DNA from: CBFHND01 sp965657085 | Lineage (GTDB): Bacteria > Pseudomonadota > Alphaproteobacteria > Rhodobacterales > Rhodobacteraceae | Direction: 5' to 3' | Assembly: GCA_965657085.1 (NCBI GenBank) | Contig: CBFHND010000007.1 | Coordinates: forward strand, 62,001-126,000 | DNA: 64,000 bases | Shown: in pieces, positions 17,753 through 25,989 of the stretch | Layout: every line of letters begins with the position of its first letter | Position numbering within the stretch: position 1 is the first letter of the stretch | The notes under the pieces: generated by a model | What the model was told of the DNA's origin: nothing | Databases searched by the model: none | What the model saw: only the letters and a program-made list of their open reading frames with translations | Made by a program: the position numbers and the translations under genes

Positions 17753-18930
17753 ACCAGCCGATCAAGCAGCACCTGATCGATCCCGAGATTTGCATTCGTT
17801 GTTACACCTGCGAAATGACCTGTCCGATCGGGGCGATCGAGCATGACGACAACAATGTGGTCGTCGATGCAGACAAGTGTAATTTCTGCATGGATTGCAT
17901 TCCCGTCTGCCCAACAGGGTCCATCGATGAATGGCGTGTCGTGAACACGCCTTACACGCTCGAACAGCAGTTCGAATTTGACGAACTGCCCGAGCAGGAA
18001 GACATCGACGTCGCGGCCCTGTCAGAGGAAGGCGATAACCTTGATGATGCGGTAGCTGCCCTCTTGGCCGAGGCGCATCAAGGCGCAGGGGGCAAGGCCA
18101 AGGCCCCTGCATCGGCGGGCAAACCGTCGATCAACATGTACAACCTGGGCAAACCGGCCGAGATGACCGTTCAGGGCAACTATTCCCTCACGGATGACCC
18201 GGATCATGACGTGCGCCACATCATCCTGGACCCCGGTGCGCTGCCCTTTCCGGTGCTCGAAGGGCAATCGGTGGGCATCATCCCCCCCGGCACCGATGCC
18301 GATGGCAAACGCCATCTGCCGCGCCTCTATTCCGTGTCCAGCCCCCGCGACGGCGAGCGGCCCGGCTATCACAACATTTCGCTGACCGTGAAGCGCGAGG
18401 ACAAGGGGCTGGCGTCGAACTTCCTGTGCGACTTGGAGCAGGGGGCGGTGGTCGATGTCACCGGCCCGTTCGGGGCCACGTTCCTGATGCCCAACGACGC
18501 CGATGCGCGGCTTTTGATGATCTGCACCGGCACCGGGTCTGCGCCGATGCGCGCCTTTACCATGCAGCGTCAACGCGCGTCTGCAACAGGTGGCATGACC
18601 ATGTTCTTTGGTGCGCGCACACCCGAAAGCCTGCCCTATTTCGGCCCTCTCAAGAAAGTGCCCAGCAGCATTCTGCAACAGCACCTCGTGTTCAGTCGCC
18701 TGCCAGATCAGCCCAAGGAATACGTGCAGGACCGCATGATGGCGCAGGAGGACGAGGTGGCCGAAATGCTGGCCGATCCCAAGACGCATATCTACATCTG
18801 CGGGCTGCGTGGCATGGAAGAAGGCGTTGAACGGGCCATGACGTCTATCGCCGAAAGTATGGGCGAACAGTGGACTGCCTTGCGCGATCGTCTGCGCGAA
18901 GATGGACGGTATCACGTGGAAACCTACTGA
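17749..18930 (+). CDS. boxA: Benzoyl-CoA 2,3-epoxidase, reductase subunit BoxA
   Basis: 393 aa from ATG 17749. Two [4Fe-4S] motifs lie at the N-terminus: Cys 15/18/21/25 (CIRCYTCEMTC) and Cys 44/47/50/54 (CNFCMDCIPVC). An acidic, Ala-rich linker follows, then a ferredoxin-NADP reductase module with the FAD motif RLYSVSSPRDG and the nicotinamide motif CTGTGSAPMRAF. It passes electrons from NADPH to BoxB. The start overlaps the Cys-rich gene by four bases, and the end overlaps the thioesterase gene by 29 bases. Confidence 0.94.
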   Translation: MNQPIKQHLIDPEICIRCYTCEMTCPIGAIEHDDNNVVVDADKCNFCMDCIPVCPTGSIDEWRVVNTPYTLEQQFEFDELPEQEDIDVAALSEEGDNLDDAVAALLAEAHQGAGGKAKAPASAGKPSINMYNLGKPAEMTVQGNYSLTDDPDHDVRHIILDPGALPFPVLEGQSVGIIPPGTDADGKRHLPRLYSVSSPRDGERPGYHNISLTVKREDKGLASNFLCDLEQGAVVDVTGPFGATFLMPNDADARLLMICTGTGSAPMRAFTMQRQRASATGGMTMFFGARTPESLPYFGPLKKVPSSILQQHLVFSRLPDQPKEYVQDRMMAQEDEVAEMLADPKTHIYICGLRGMEEGVERAMTSIAESMGEQWTALRDRLREDGRYHVETY

Positions 18931-19354
18931 GGTGGCGGCCCCTTTCATCCACGAAATCCGCGTTACCTGGGGCGACTGCGACCCGGCGCGCATTGCCTAT
19001 ACGGGGCGGTTGCCCGCTTTCTCACTTGAGGCGATCAATGCATGGTGGGAGGCACACTTGGATGGGGACGGGTGGTATCAGCTTGAACTGGACCGCAATG
19101 TCGGCACGCCGTTTGTGCACCTGTCGATGGACTTCCGCAGCCCTGTCACACCACGCCACCGATTGATGTGCGAGGTGTGGCCGTCACGGCTGGGGGAGAA
19201 ATCGATCACTTTCCGCATAAACGCGCGACAAAATGGGCAGCTGTGTTTCGAGGGCACGTTCACCTGCGTGTTCACGGTGGCCGATGCCTTCAAAAGCCAG
19301 CCTGCGCCGCCGGGCATCCGCGCCGTGGTCGAGCCGTTGATCCGTGCAGAATAA
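18902..19354 (+). CDS. 4HBT-family acyl-CoA thioesterase of the box cluster
   Basis: 150 aa hotdog-fold thioesterase. TWGDCDPARIAYTGRLPAF carries the catalytic Asp motif of 4-hydroxybenzoyl-CoA thioesterases. The ATG at 18902 lies inside boxA; a GTG at 18932, right after the boxA stop, would give a 140-aa protein starting just before the conserved part and cannot be excluded. In box clusters such enzymes probably rescue CoA from dead-end aroyl-CoA esters. Confidence 0.8.
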   Translation: MDGITWKPTEVAAPFIHEIRVTWGDCDPARIAYTGRLPAFSLEAINAWWEAHLDGDGWYQLELDRNVGTPFVHLSMDFRSPVTPRHRLMCEVWPSRLGEKSITFRINARQNGQLCFEGTFTCVFTVADAFKSQPAPPGIRAVVEPLIRAE

Positions 19355-19410
19355 CGCTGCTAAAGTGATTATATTTCGGGCATACCCATTGAAACCCCAT
19401 TTTGGTCAGC

Positions 19411-19429
19411 TAAGATGTGCATTATCTTA
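19411..19429 (+). promoter_or_regulatory. Candidate BoxR operator upstream of boxR
   Basis: TAAGATGTGCATTATCTTA: arms TAAGAT/ATCTTA around a central TGCA. It lies 20 bases before the boxR GTG start. TGCA-bearing palindromes are the known target type of BzdR/BoxR repressors. The fit to the family is inferred. Confidence 0.5.
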
Positions 19430-19449
19430 CACCAATTCGCAGGACGCCC

Positions 19450-20340
19450 GTGGCCACCGGAACGACCAATACAATTGAGCAACCAGAATTGACTCAACGC
19501 CTCGCGCAAAGGGTCCGGGCCGTGCGAACAGCGCAAAAACTGCCGCGTAGGGCGCTTTCTGAAATGTCGGGCGTGTCGCCGCGGTATCTGGCGCAGCTGG
19601 AATCCGGCACCGGCAATATATCGATTCTGTTGCTCCAGCGGGTGGCTGATGCTCTGGGACAGCGGATCGAGGCCTTGCTGGCCGAAGAGGACCCGATGCC
19701 AGACGACGTGCAACGGGTTGCACATTTGTATAACAATGCACCTTCGGATGTGCAGGGGCGTGTGCGGGCCATTCTAGCGCCGCAAACCCCGGCTTCGCTC
19801 CGGGCCAATCGCATCTGCCTTGTGGGGTTGCGTGGCGCTGGGAAATCCACCCTGGGTGCACGGGCCGCTACCGCTTTGAATGTGCCCTTCGTGGAACTGA
19901 ACACCGAGATCGAGGCAAAGGCAGGAATGCCCGTGTCCGAGGTCATGGCGCTTTATGGGCAAGACGGTTACCGTGATCTTGAAGCGGATGTTCTGGGCGA
20001 TGTCATCGACAACAATGCGCGCATGATCCTGGCCGTTGGCGGTGGTATTGTGGCCGACAGCCAAACCTACCGCCGTTTGCTGGAGCGGTTTCACACCGTC
20101 TGGATCAAAACCAGTCCCGCAGAACACATGGCACGCGTCAGGGCGCAAGGCGATCTGCGCCCGATGGAAGGCAATCCAGCGGCGATGGATCAGCTGAAGT
20201 CCCTGCTCGAAGCACGCACACCGCTATATGAACGCAGCATTGCGCAGGTGGATACGTCAAACAGACCGGTGCAGTCTTCGGTCAATGACCTGCTGGCGGT
20301 CATCGCCAGGCATCGCTTCGTGGAAAGCATCGGCGGGTGA
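19450..20340 (+). CDS. boxR: BoxR/BzdR-type transcriptional repressor (XRE plus shikimate-kinase-like domain)
   Basis: 296 aa from a GTG at 19450 (AGGA five bases upstream). Residues 15-75 are an XRE helix-turn-helix (RRALSEMSGVSPRYLAQLESG). Residues 120-290 are a shikimate-kinase fold with Walker A GLRGAGKST (127-135). The Asp pair that binds shikimate in true kinases is replaced by LNTE, consistent with the family using this domain to sense benzoyl-CoA rather than as an enzyme. It is the expected regulator of the box operon. A TGCA-centred palindrome lies just upstream. It overlaps the next gene by four bases. Confidence 0.92.
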   Translation: MATGTTNTIEQPELTQRLAQRVRAVRTAQKLPRRALSEMSGVSPRYLAQLESGTGNISILLLQRVADALGQRIEALLAEEDPMPDDVQRVAHLYNNAPSDVQGRVRAILAPQTPASLRANRICLVGLRGAGKSTLGARAATALNVPFVELNTEIEAKAGMPVSEVMALYGQDGYRDLEADVLGDVIDNNARMILAVGGGIVADSQTYRRLLERFHTVWIKTSPAEHMARVRAQGDLRPMEGNPAAMDQLKSLLEARTPLYERSIAQVDTSNRPVQSSVNDLLAVIARHRFVESIGG

Positions 20341-20837
20341 CAGATGCGCCCATGCAGGCCGCGCTGCAGAATGCTCTTTGGGCGGCCTGCGAACATCTGT
20401 TGATGAATCATACGAATCCATGGGAATTGGACGAGGCTTTGTGCGCAAGGGGGTGGTCGCTCGGCCCGTGCGAGGCGCAGGACCTCGTTGGATTGGACAC
20501 AGTATTGGCGCGGCAGAACGGGCAAACCGTGACGCCCATACTTCCCCGTATGGTGTCCGAGGGGCGTCTGGGCAAGAAGGGCGGATGGGGGTTTTACCGA
20601 TATCCGGGAGGCGGCGGCGCGGTGATTGACCCTTTGATAGAGGACCTGATCCGGGAAGAGGCGTGGTTTGCCAAACACGAACGTCACGACCTGTCGGATG
20701 AAGACTTGTGCGCCATGGTTGCCAAGGCGGTTCAAAATGCAGTGGCCTCTCAGCTCGCCCAAGGCAACACGCCCGAGGATGTCCGTTCAAATGCCATTGG
20801 GGCATTGCACTGTCCGGGCGACATCCTTGGTCTTTGA
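20337..20837 (+). CDS. Stand-alone C-terminal domains of 3-hydroxyacyl-CoA dehydrogenase
   Basis: 166 aa, starting with GTG at 20337 inside the boxR stop (or ATG at 20352). Residues 5-80 match the first 3HCDH domain, ending in the typical GRLGKKGGWGFYRYP followed by DPLIEDLI. The rest resembles part of the second domain. The NAD-binding Rossmann domain and its GxGxxG are absent, and nothing upstream encodes it since boxR occupies that sequence. It is either a remnant of a full dehydrogenase or a partner protein. The stop abuts the convergent DUF2165 stop with no base between. Confidence 0.7.
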   Translation: MTDAPMQAALQNALWAACEHLLMNHTNPWELDEALCARGWSLGPCEAQDLVGLDTVLARQNGQTVTPILPRMVSEGRLGKKGGWGFYRYPGGGGAVIDPLIEDLIREEAWFAKHERHDLSDEDLCAMVAKAVQNAVASQLAQGNTPEDVRSNAIGALHCPGDILGL

Positions 20838-21326
20838 CTAGCCGACCACCAGAAGGATCATGGTGCCCAGACCCCACAAGGTCATCTGGTAATGTGTATT
20901 CTGCGCACCCTCGTGGCAGAACCAATAGCAGAAATGGTTGCCAATAATAAGAAACCCGGCCCAGATCGCGGTGAACATCATGGCACCCGCCAGTGCAACC
21001 ACGCGTCCGGTATCCGCCGCAGCGGTTCCAACCAGCCCCATAATCAGACCTATGACACCAGCCCACAGCACCAGCGTCGCAAGAAGTTCGGCCAGAACAA
21101 CCGCGCGGAAGGCGGTGCGCTGTATGCCGGGGTGGGTGATGGCGCGGTGTGCGACTTGGGCAAAGGCATCCGGGTACTCGGTGCGCATCCGGGTCATCTC
21201 CATGACTTCGGCGGTATAAACCCGGTTCACATCGGGGTGCAGGATGTTGTCACGCACCCCCAAGGTCAGCCACGCGGCGATCAGACCGGTCGCCAAGGCC
21301 TGTGCTGCGATGATCATGTCCTGCAA
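20838..21326 (-). CDS. DUF2165 family integral membrane protein
   Basis: 162 aa with four hydrophobic segments (MIIAAQALATGLIAAWLTLG, VVLAELLATLVLWAGVIGLI, RVVALAGAMMFTAIWAGFLI, WGLGTMILLVVG) and the DUF2165 feature NHFCYWFCHEGAQNTHYQMTLWG. TTG at 21326 has AAAGGA six bases upstream; ATG at 21317 is the alternative. It follows the terminator of the solute-binding protein gene, so it probably has its own promoter or depends on read-through. Function unknown. Confidence 0.8.
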   Translation of the reverse strand: MQDMIIAAQALATGLIAAWLTLGVRDNILHPDVNRVYTAEVMEMTRMRTEYPDAFAQVAHRAITHPGIQRTAFRAVVLAELLATLVLWAGVIGLIMGLVGTAAADTGRVVALAGAMMFTAIWAGFLIIGNHFCYWFCHEGAQNTHYQMTLWGLGTMILLVVG

Positions 21327-21342
21327 ATTGCGGTCCTTTCAC

Positions 21343-21370
21343 AAAAAAGGGGCCGCATCGCTGCGGCCCC
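21343..21370 (-). terminator. Rho-independent terminator of the ABC solute-binding protein gene
   Basis: Read on the minus strand: GGGGCCGCA, four-base loop GCGA, TGCGGCCCC, then TTTTTT. A perfect 9-bp stem directly after the 21395 stop. Confidence 0.9.
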
Positions 21371-21394
21371 CTGATCTTGGCTTTACCCGAAGGA

Positions 21395-23053
21395 TCAGGT
21401 CCAGGCGATTTCTGCCGGACGATACTCGAACGAGATGTGGTGGCCAGCGCCAACCAGACCGTCCTTGGTGAAGTTGTAGACCGAGCGCCAGTACGGCTGA
21501 ATGGTCACGCCGTCATCCTGCAGGATTTTCTGGCCTTTTTCGGACAGGGCGCGGCGGGCTTCGACGTCAGCCGTGCCAAGCGCTTCTGCAAGGTTGGCGT
21601 CAAACTCGGGGTTGGAATAGCCGAATTCGTTCCACGCTTCACCCGTGCGATAGGCAAGGGCCCAGATCTGGACGCCCAGCGGACGGTGGTTCCAGTTGGT
21701 CGACGAGAACGGGTACTTCGCCCAGTCGTTCCAAAAGGTCGAGCCGGGCAGGATCGTCCGCTTGACCTTGATGCCTGCATCACGCAGCTGGGCCGCCACC
21801 GCATCGGTGGTGTCCTTGCGCCATGCATCGTCGATCGAGATCAGCTCGTGCTCGAAATCGGCCATGCCGGCCTCTTCCATCAGGGCCTTGGCCGCTGCGG
21901 GATCGACTTTGCGCGGGGGCAGTTCCGCGTACTCGGGGTGCATCGGACCAACGTGATGGTTTTCGGCTGGCAGGCCACGGCCCGCGTAACCCAGTTCCAA
22001 CAGAACCTCGTTGTCGACGGCCATGGTGATCGCCTGACGCACACGCTTGTCCGCGTAGGGCTTCATGCCATCGACTTCGGCCAGCTGGTTGGGGCGGATG
22101 ACGATTGTCGAAGCTGTCACAACTTCGTTTTCGTTCCAACCGTCCAGCGTGTTCATGATGTCGATGAACTCACCATCAACCGAATACATCATGTCGACTT
22201 CGTCAGCTTCTGCTGCTGCAACCCATGCGGATGGGTCTGTGCCGTAGTCGATGTATTCCAGGCTGTCGATGTAGGCACCGTTGCCTTCGTTCCACCAAGT
22301 GTGGTTCTCGTTGCGCACCAGAACGCCTTTGACGCCCACTTCGTGCTCGCCCGGCAGGTAGGGGCCCGTGCCAATGGGGTTGCTCAGCATGGTGTCTGCG
22401 CTGTGCGAGCTGTGCACGATCGCGGCAGGATAGTCTGCCATGCCGGGGATCAGCGAAATGTCAGCCGAAGGCAGGTTCAGTTTGACGGTGTGGCTGTCCA
22501 CAACCTCGATACCGCCTTCGACGGCCACGCCCGTGTTGGCATCGATGAGTGTTGCGAAGCGACCCGCCATCGAGTTGCCTTCGACTTCTTTTTCACACCA
22601 GCCTGCAATGTTGCGGGCCACGTCTTCTGCGGTGAAGTCGTCGCCGTTGTTCCACTTGACGCCTTTGCGGACGTTCAGAGTGTAGGTTTTGGCGTCGTCG
22701 CTGATTTCCCAGCTTTCCAGCAGCTGTGGCTTGAAGGTACCGTCGTTTTCATAGGAAACGAGATACTCCAGCCAACCGCGCGTGAAGTTTGCCAGCTGCG
22801 ACCAGTCATATGTGCGTGGGTCCTTGAGCGCGCGAACTTCCATCTCGCAACGGACTGTGCCGCCCATCTTGTGACCAGCGGCCTGCGCCGGTGCCGCCAT
22901 GCCCAGCATGCCATAAGCGGTTGCGGCGGTCGCGCCGAATGCGCTGGCCAGGGCCAGGAATTCGCGGCGGTTGACCGGGTCTGTTCCGACTTTGGCCGCC
23001 GACTCCGTGATGGAGCTCGGCAGCGGCTTGCCGGTGCGTGTCATAAACGTCAT
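21395..23053 (-). CDS. ABC transporter solute-binding protein, family 5 (peptide/opine type), Tat-exported
   Basis: 552 aa from ATG 23053, preceded by GAGAGGAAGAAC. Residues 30-50 contain a twin-arginine signal (NRREFLALASAFGATAATA) ending APAQAAG. The SBP_bac_5 fold is shown by WSQLANFTRGWLEYLVSYE, LLESWEISDDAKTYTLNVRKG and WNNGDDFTAEDVARN. It binds a peptide, opine or similar solute in the periplasm for an ABC permease. No permease or ATPase gene lies nearby, so the transport partners are elsewhere. A strong terminator follows. Confidence 0.88.
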   Translation of the reverse strand: MTFMTRTGKPLPSSITESAAKVGTDPVNRREFLALASAFGATAATAYGMLGMAAPAQAAGHKMGGTVRCEMEVRALKDPRTYDWSQLANFTRGWLEYLVSYENDGTFKPQLLESWEISDDAKTYTLNVRKGVKWNNGDDFTAEDVARNIAGWCEKEVEGNSMAGRFATLIDANTGVAVEGGIEVVDSHTVKLNLPSADISLIPGMADYPAAIVHSSHSADTMLSNPIGTGPYLPGEHEVGVKGVLVRNENHTWWNEGNGAYIDSLEYIDYGTDPSAWVAAAEADEVDMMYSVDGEFIDIMNTLDGWNENEVVTASTIVIRPNQLAEVDGMKPYADKRVRQAITMAVDNEVLLELGYAGRGLPAENHHVGPMHPEYAELPPRKVDPAAAKALMEEAGMADFEHELISIDDAWRKDTTDAVAAQLRDAGIKVKRTILPGSTFWNDWAKYPFSSTNWNHRPLGVQIWALAYRTGEAWNEFGYSNPEFDANLAEALGTADVEARRALSEKGQKILQDDGVTIQPYWRSVYNFTKDGLVGAGHHISFEYRPAEIAWT

Positions 23054-23361
23054 GTTCTTCCTCTCTGTTGGCGTCACAAACAGATGTTTGCGTTCCTTTT
23101 CGCCCACGGTTTGAAACCTGTGGACAAGGTGATGCAGTTAACCTGCGATTATCGCCTCCCCTTCGCGGGGGACGGCCTGAGTTCAAACGATCAGGCGCAT
23201 GGCGTCAACCCCATCTGCGGGGGTCGCAACCCAACAAATACGCGATAAGCTGTGACATTTTTTGTAAATGCACGGCGTCAGACGGTGCAAAACCGGCCTT
23301 TGGCCCCAAATCGGACGTGCAAGCGCCGCTTTCCCGGTTTTCCTGGTCTGCTTGAACGGTT
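23054..23361. other. Intergenic region upstream of the solute-binding protein gene
   Basis: About 308 bases between two minus-strand genes. It must hold the promoter of the strongly terminated solute-binding protein gene. I see no clear hexamers, conserved hairpin or small gene. Confidence 0.4.
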
Positions 23362-24771
23362 TCAATTGTCTGGCTGATTTCCCAAGGCTTCGATCTCTTC
23401 TGGTGACAGATCTGCGACCTCTTTCCAGAAACGCGATTTGGCCGCGTTCAACAGCCCTTTGGGGTCCAGCCGCTTTTTCCAGGCAAGGTGGGTATGATCT
23501 GGCTTCAGCCCGCCGCCTTCGACGTTCCAGGTATGTGCATCATAGACCGGAAAGCCCGCCGCCGCGTAGGTCGCGTTGATCTCGGCCAGACGTTCCGGCG
23601 TGGAAAACCAGATGATCGGCAAATCAAAGGTCACGATCTCACCGCCGACGCGGGCAAACTCGTGGTGCATCCAGACATCTTCGCCCAGGGTCGGGCGCAA
23701 AGCCGCGATGGCGGCGGGGTCTGGCGGTATTGGGCATCCAACCTGCTGGTAGGTGGCGCTACGGTCGGCCTTCAGCACCTGCAGCGTGGTGTGGTTGTAG
23801 CTGAAATCGAACACGTGCGGCAGGCCCGCGTGCACCCTTTCCGTTTCGGTCAGGGTCAGATCGACATGCCCGCCATTGGCGGTGATCAAGGCTTTGAAGG
23901 CGGCAATGTCTTCCGCCGGGACAAGGGACACCAATAGGTGCTTGCCCGCCCGAATATGTCCTTCGAGCTTTGGGAAATAGGCGCAGATGCGGGCATCCAC
24001 TGTTGTCAGCAGCTTGCACGCGATGTCGGGCGCCTGCGCCATGGCAAGGCCCGCGGCATAGGTGGCTTCATATGTCTCGAAGGTGGCCATGCACCCCACC
24101 CAATCTCGGCGCGGGACAGCGCGCATGGTGACATCGGTGATCACCCCGTTCAGGCCCCAGGCATGGTGAACGTGCAGCACATCGGGGCCTTGGAACACGT
24201 GCTCGCTTGGTGTGGCCTCGACCGACTGAACCGTCAGCGCAATCAGGTTCCCCGGATCGCGCAGCGCTCCGTTGGCAATAGACCCGATACCCGCACTGCC
24301 ACCGGCAACAAAGCCGCCCATGGTTGCGATGTCCTGCGTAGATGGGAACATGGCCAGTTCCTGTCCGCTTTCGGCGAGTGCCGCGTTCACATCGGCCATC
24401 AACGCGCCGGCCTCTGCGCGGACCCATCCGTCACCCACGTCGATCACGCGGTTCAGCGCGGTGGTTTCAATGATCAGACCGCCATCCATGGGCACGGCCT
24501 GTCCATAGTTGCCTGTCCCGCCACCGCGCAGAACGATGGGCGATCCGTGTTTGTAGGCGGTGGCGAGGGTATGGCGCATTTCCGCGACGGTCCTTGGCCT
24601 TGCTACAAGATCGCCAAAGCAGCCCTTCAAAGCGGCATTCAGGATCGGTGAATACCAAAAGAAATCGCGGCTGCGTTTCTTGACCAAAACCGGCTCGGCG
24701 ATGGTTTCGACCGGGCCGAGGTCTTGGGCGATTGCAGCCCAATCCAAGTCTGACTTGCCTGAGATCGACAT
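23362..24771 (-). CDS. FAD-binding oxidase (FAD_binding_4/glycolate oxidase GlcD type)
   Basis: 469 aa. The PP-loop FAD motif PIVLRGGGTGNYGQAVPMDGG and ATMGGFVAGGSAGIGSIANGALRD are typical of D-lactate/glycolate oxidase-type flavoproteins. The N-terminus contains PRTVAEMRHTLATAYKHG, also family-typical. It would oxidise a 2-hydroxy acid or a related compound. It starts three bases after the amidohydrolase stop and is the third gene of the creatininase operon. Substrate unknown. Confidence 0.82.
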   Translation of the reverse strand: MSISGKSDLDWAAIAQDLGPVETIAEPVLVKKRSRDFFWYSPILNAALKGCFGDLVARPRTVAEMRHTLATAYKHGSPIVLRGGGTGNYGQAVPMDGGLIIETTALNRVIDVGDGWVRAEAGALMADVNAALAESGQELAMFPSTQDIATMGGFVAGGSAGIGSIANGALRDPGNLIALTVQSVEATPSEHVFQGPDVLHVHHAWGLNGVITDVTMRAVPRRDWVGCMATFETYEATYAAGLAMAQAPDIACKLLTTVDARICAYFPKLEGHIRAGKHLLVSLVPAEDIAAFKALITANGGHVDLTLTETERVHAGLPHVFDFSYNHTTLQVLKADRSATYQQVGCPIPPDPAAIAALRPTLGEDVWMHHEFARVGGEIVTFDLPIIWFSTPERLAEINATYAAAGFPVYDAHTWNVEGGGLKPDHTHLAWKKRLDPKGLLNAAKSRFWKEVADLSPEEIEALGNQPDN

Positions 24772-24774
24772 CGA

Positions 24775-25989
24775 TTATGCCTCGAGTGCTGGTCGAAGCG
24801 GGCTGCGCCCCGCGACCAGATCCGCAGTGGTGCGCGCATCGGCAATGCGCAGGTCCGTCATCGCGGCACCATCGACATGGATGGGATCAAACCCCAGTGC
24901 CGCACGCGCATCCGTTGTGATCGCAGGCAACCACTGGCCCAAGGGCGGGTCCAGATGTGCGCCCAAAACTGCCAGATGCAGGGCGGCCATGGGGTCGTGA
25001 TGCCCCACCGGGCAAAACGCGTCGCCCACGTTGTCCGATCCGACCAGAACTTTGACGCCACAGGCGCGCAATTCGCGCAACCGTGTGATGCCCCTGCGCT
25101 CCGGTGTGCCGTTTTCCCGGCCTTGCAGATACAGGTTGGTCGTCGGCAGGGCGCAGACCGCAATGCCTGCCCGCGCCAGTTTGTCTCCGATCCGGGCGAC
25201 CGTATCTGGCGATTTGTCCATCAGGCTGACGGCATGACCACACAGGACCCGGTGCTTGAAATCGTGGGCGAGGGCCGCGTCGGCGATGACCTCGAGGCCG
25301 TTGAGCGGTGCAAGCCCTTCGTCTACGTGAAAATCCAAGGGAATCCCCAGACGTTTTGCGTGTTCAAAGCATTGATTGATGCCCTGACCCATATGTTCGT
25401 GCCCACGGACAAATGCACCCAAAACGCCGTTGTCTTGCGCCACCTGGTCCGCCACGGCGGCAGCAAAATCGCTATCGGCCATCTGGTCGATCCCGGTCAG
25501 GGCGGCGCATTGCAGGGTGAGGGGCGCACCCCTGGCAAGGTCCGTCATCACGTGCCACGCCAGCGGTGGAGCTGGTGTTTCGCCCCAATCAACATGGGTG
25601 CGCATCGCACTGCATCCCGCGCGAGCAGCTTCCATCATTCCGTGCCGGGCGCGCGTTTTCAGATCTTCTTCTGTCCAGTTGACCTTGTCCTGACGCTGGG
25701 CGGTCAGGGCGGCATCCAGATCGCCACCCACTGCTCCGAGGCGGTGGATGGTATGGCATTTGTCGAGATGGCAATGCGCTTCGGTCAATGCCGGAAGGAT
25801 CATCCGCGGACGCGCGGTCGGCGGGCCTTGACGCAGTCCCACGGCATGGCGGTCCCGGATAACAAGATCCCCGCGTGTGCAATCGCCATCGGTTGTGCCG
25901 CCAAAGCGGGCCGGATCGCGCAGCATGCTGCACGGCACAAGAACGTCCCGCACGTGGTGCGGCAGGCCGGGTACGTCACGGGCCATCAT
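24775..25989 (-). CDS. Cytosine deaminase-like amidohydrolase
   Basis: 404 aa. The metal-binding motif is ILPALTEAHCHLDKCHT (His-x-His), followed by DFHVDEGL, CGHAVSL and VGSDNVGDAF, the order found in cytosine deaminase/CodA-type enzymes. It likely hydrolyses a cyclic amidine or amide. The start ATG at 25989 overlaps the creatininase stop (ATGA). The pairing with a creatininase-family gene hints at degradation of a creatinine- or hydantoin-like compound, but the substrate is not shown. Confidence 0.8.
   Translation of the reverse strand: MMARDVPGLPHHVRDVLVPCSMLRDPARFGGTTDGDCTRGDLVIRDRHAVGLRQGPPTARPRMILPALTEAHCHLDKCHTIHRLGAVGGDLDAALTAQRQDKVNWTEEDLKTRARHGMMEAARAGCSAMRTHVDWGETPAPPLAWHVMTDLARGAPLTLQCAALTGIDQMADSDFAAAVADQVAQDNGVLGAFVRGHEHMGQGINQCFEHAKRLGIPLDFHVDEGLAPLNGLEVIADAALAHDFKHRVLCGHAVSLMDKSPDTVARIGDKLARAGIAVCALPTTNLYLQGRENGTPERRGITRLRELRACGVKVLVGSDNVGDAFCPVGHHDPMAALHLAVLGAHLDPPLGQWLPAITTDARAALGFDPIHVDGAAMTDLRIADARTTADLVAGRSPLRPALEA

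Noticed and set aside
21377..23248. 623-codon plus-strand frame over the solute-binding protein gene
   Set aside because: No motif; the minus strand has a Tat signal, SBP_bac_5 motifs and a terminator.
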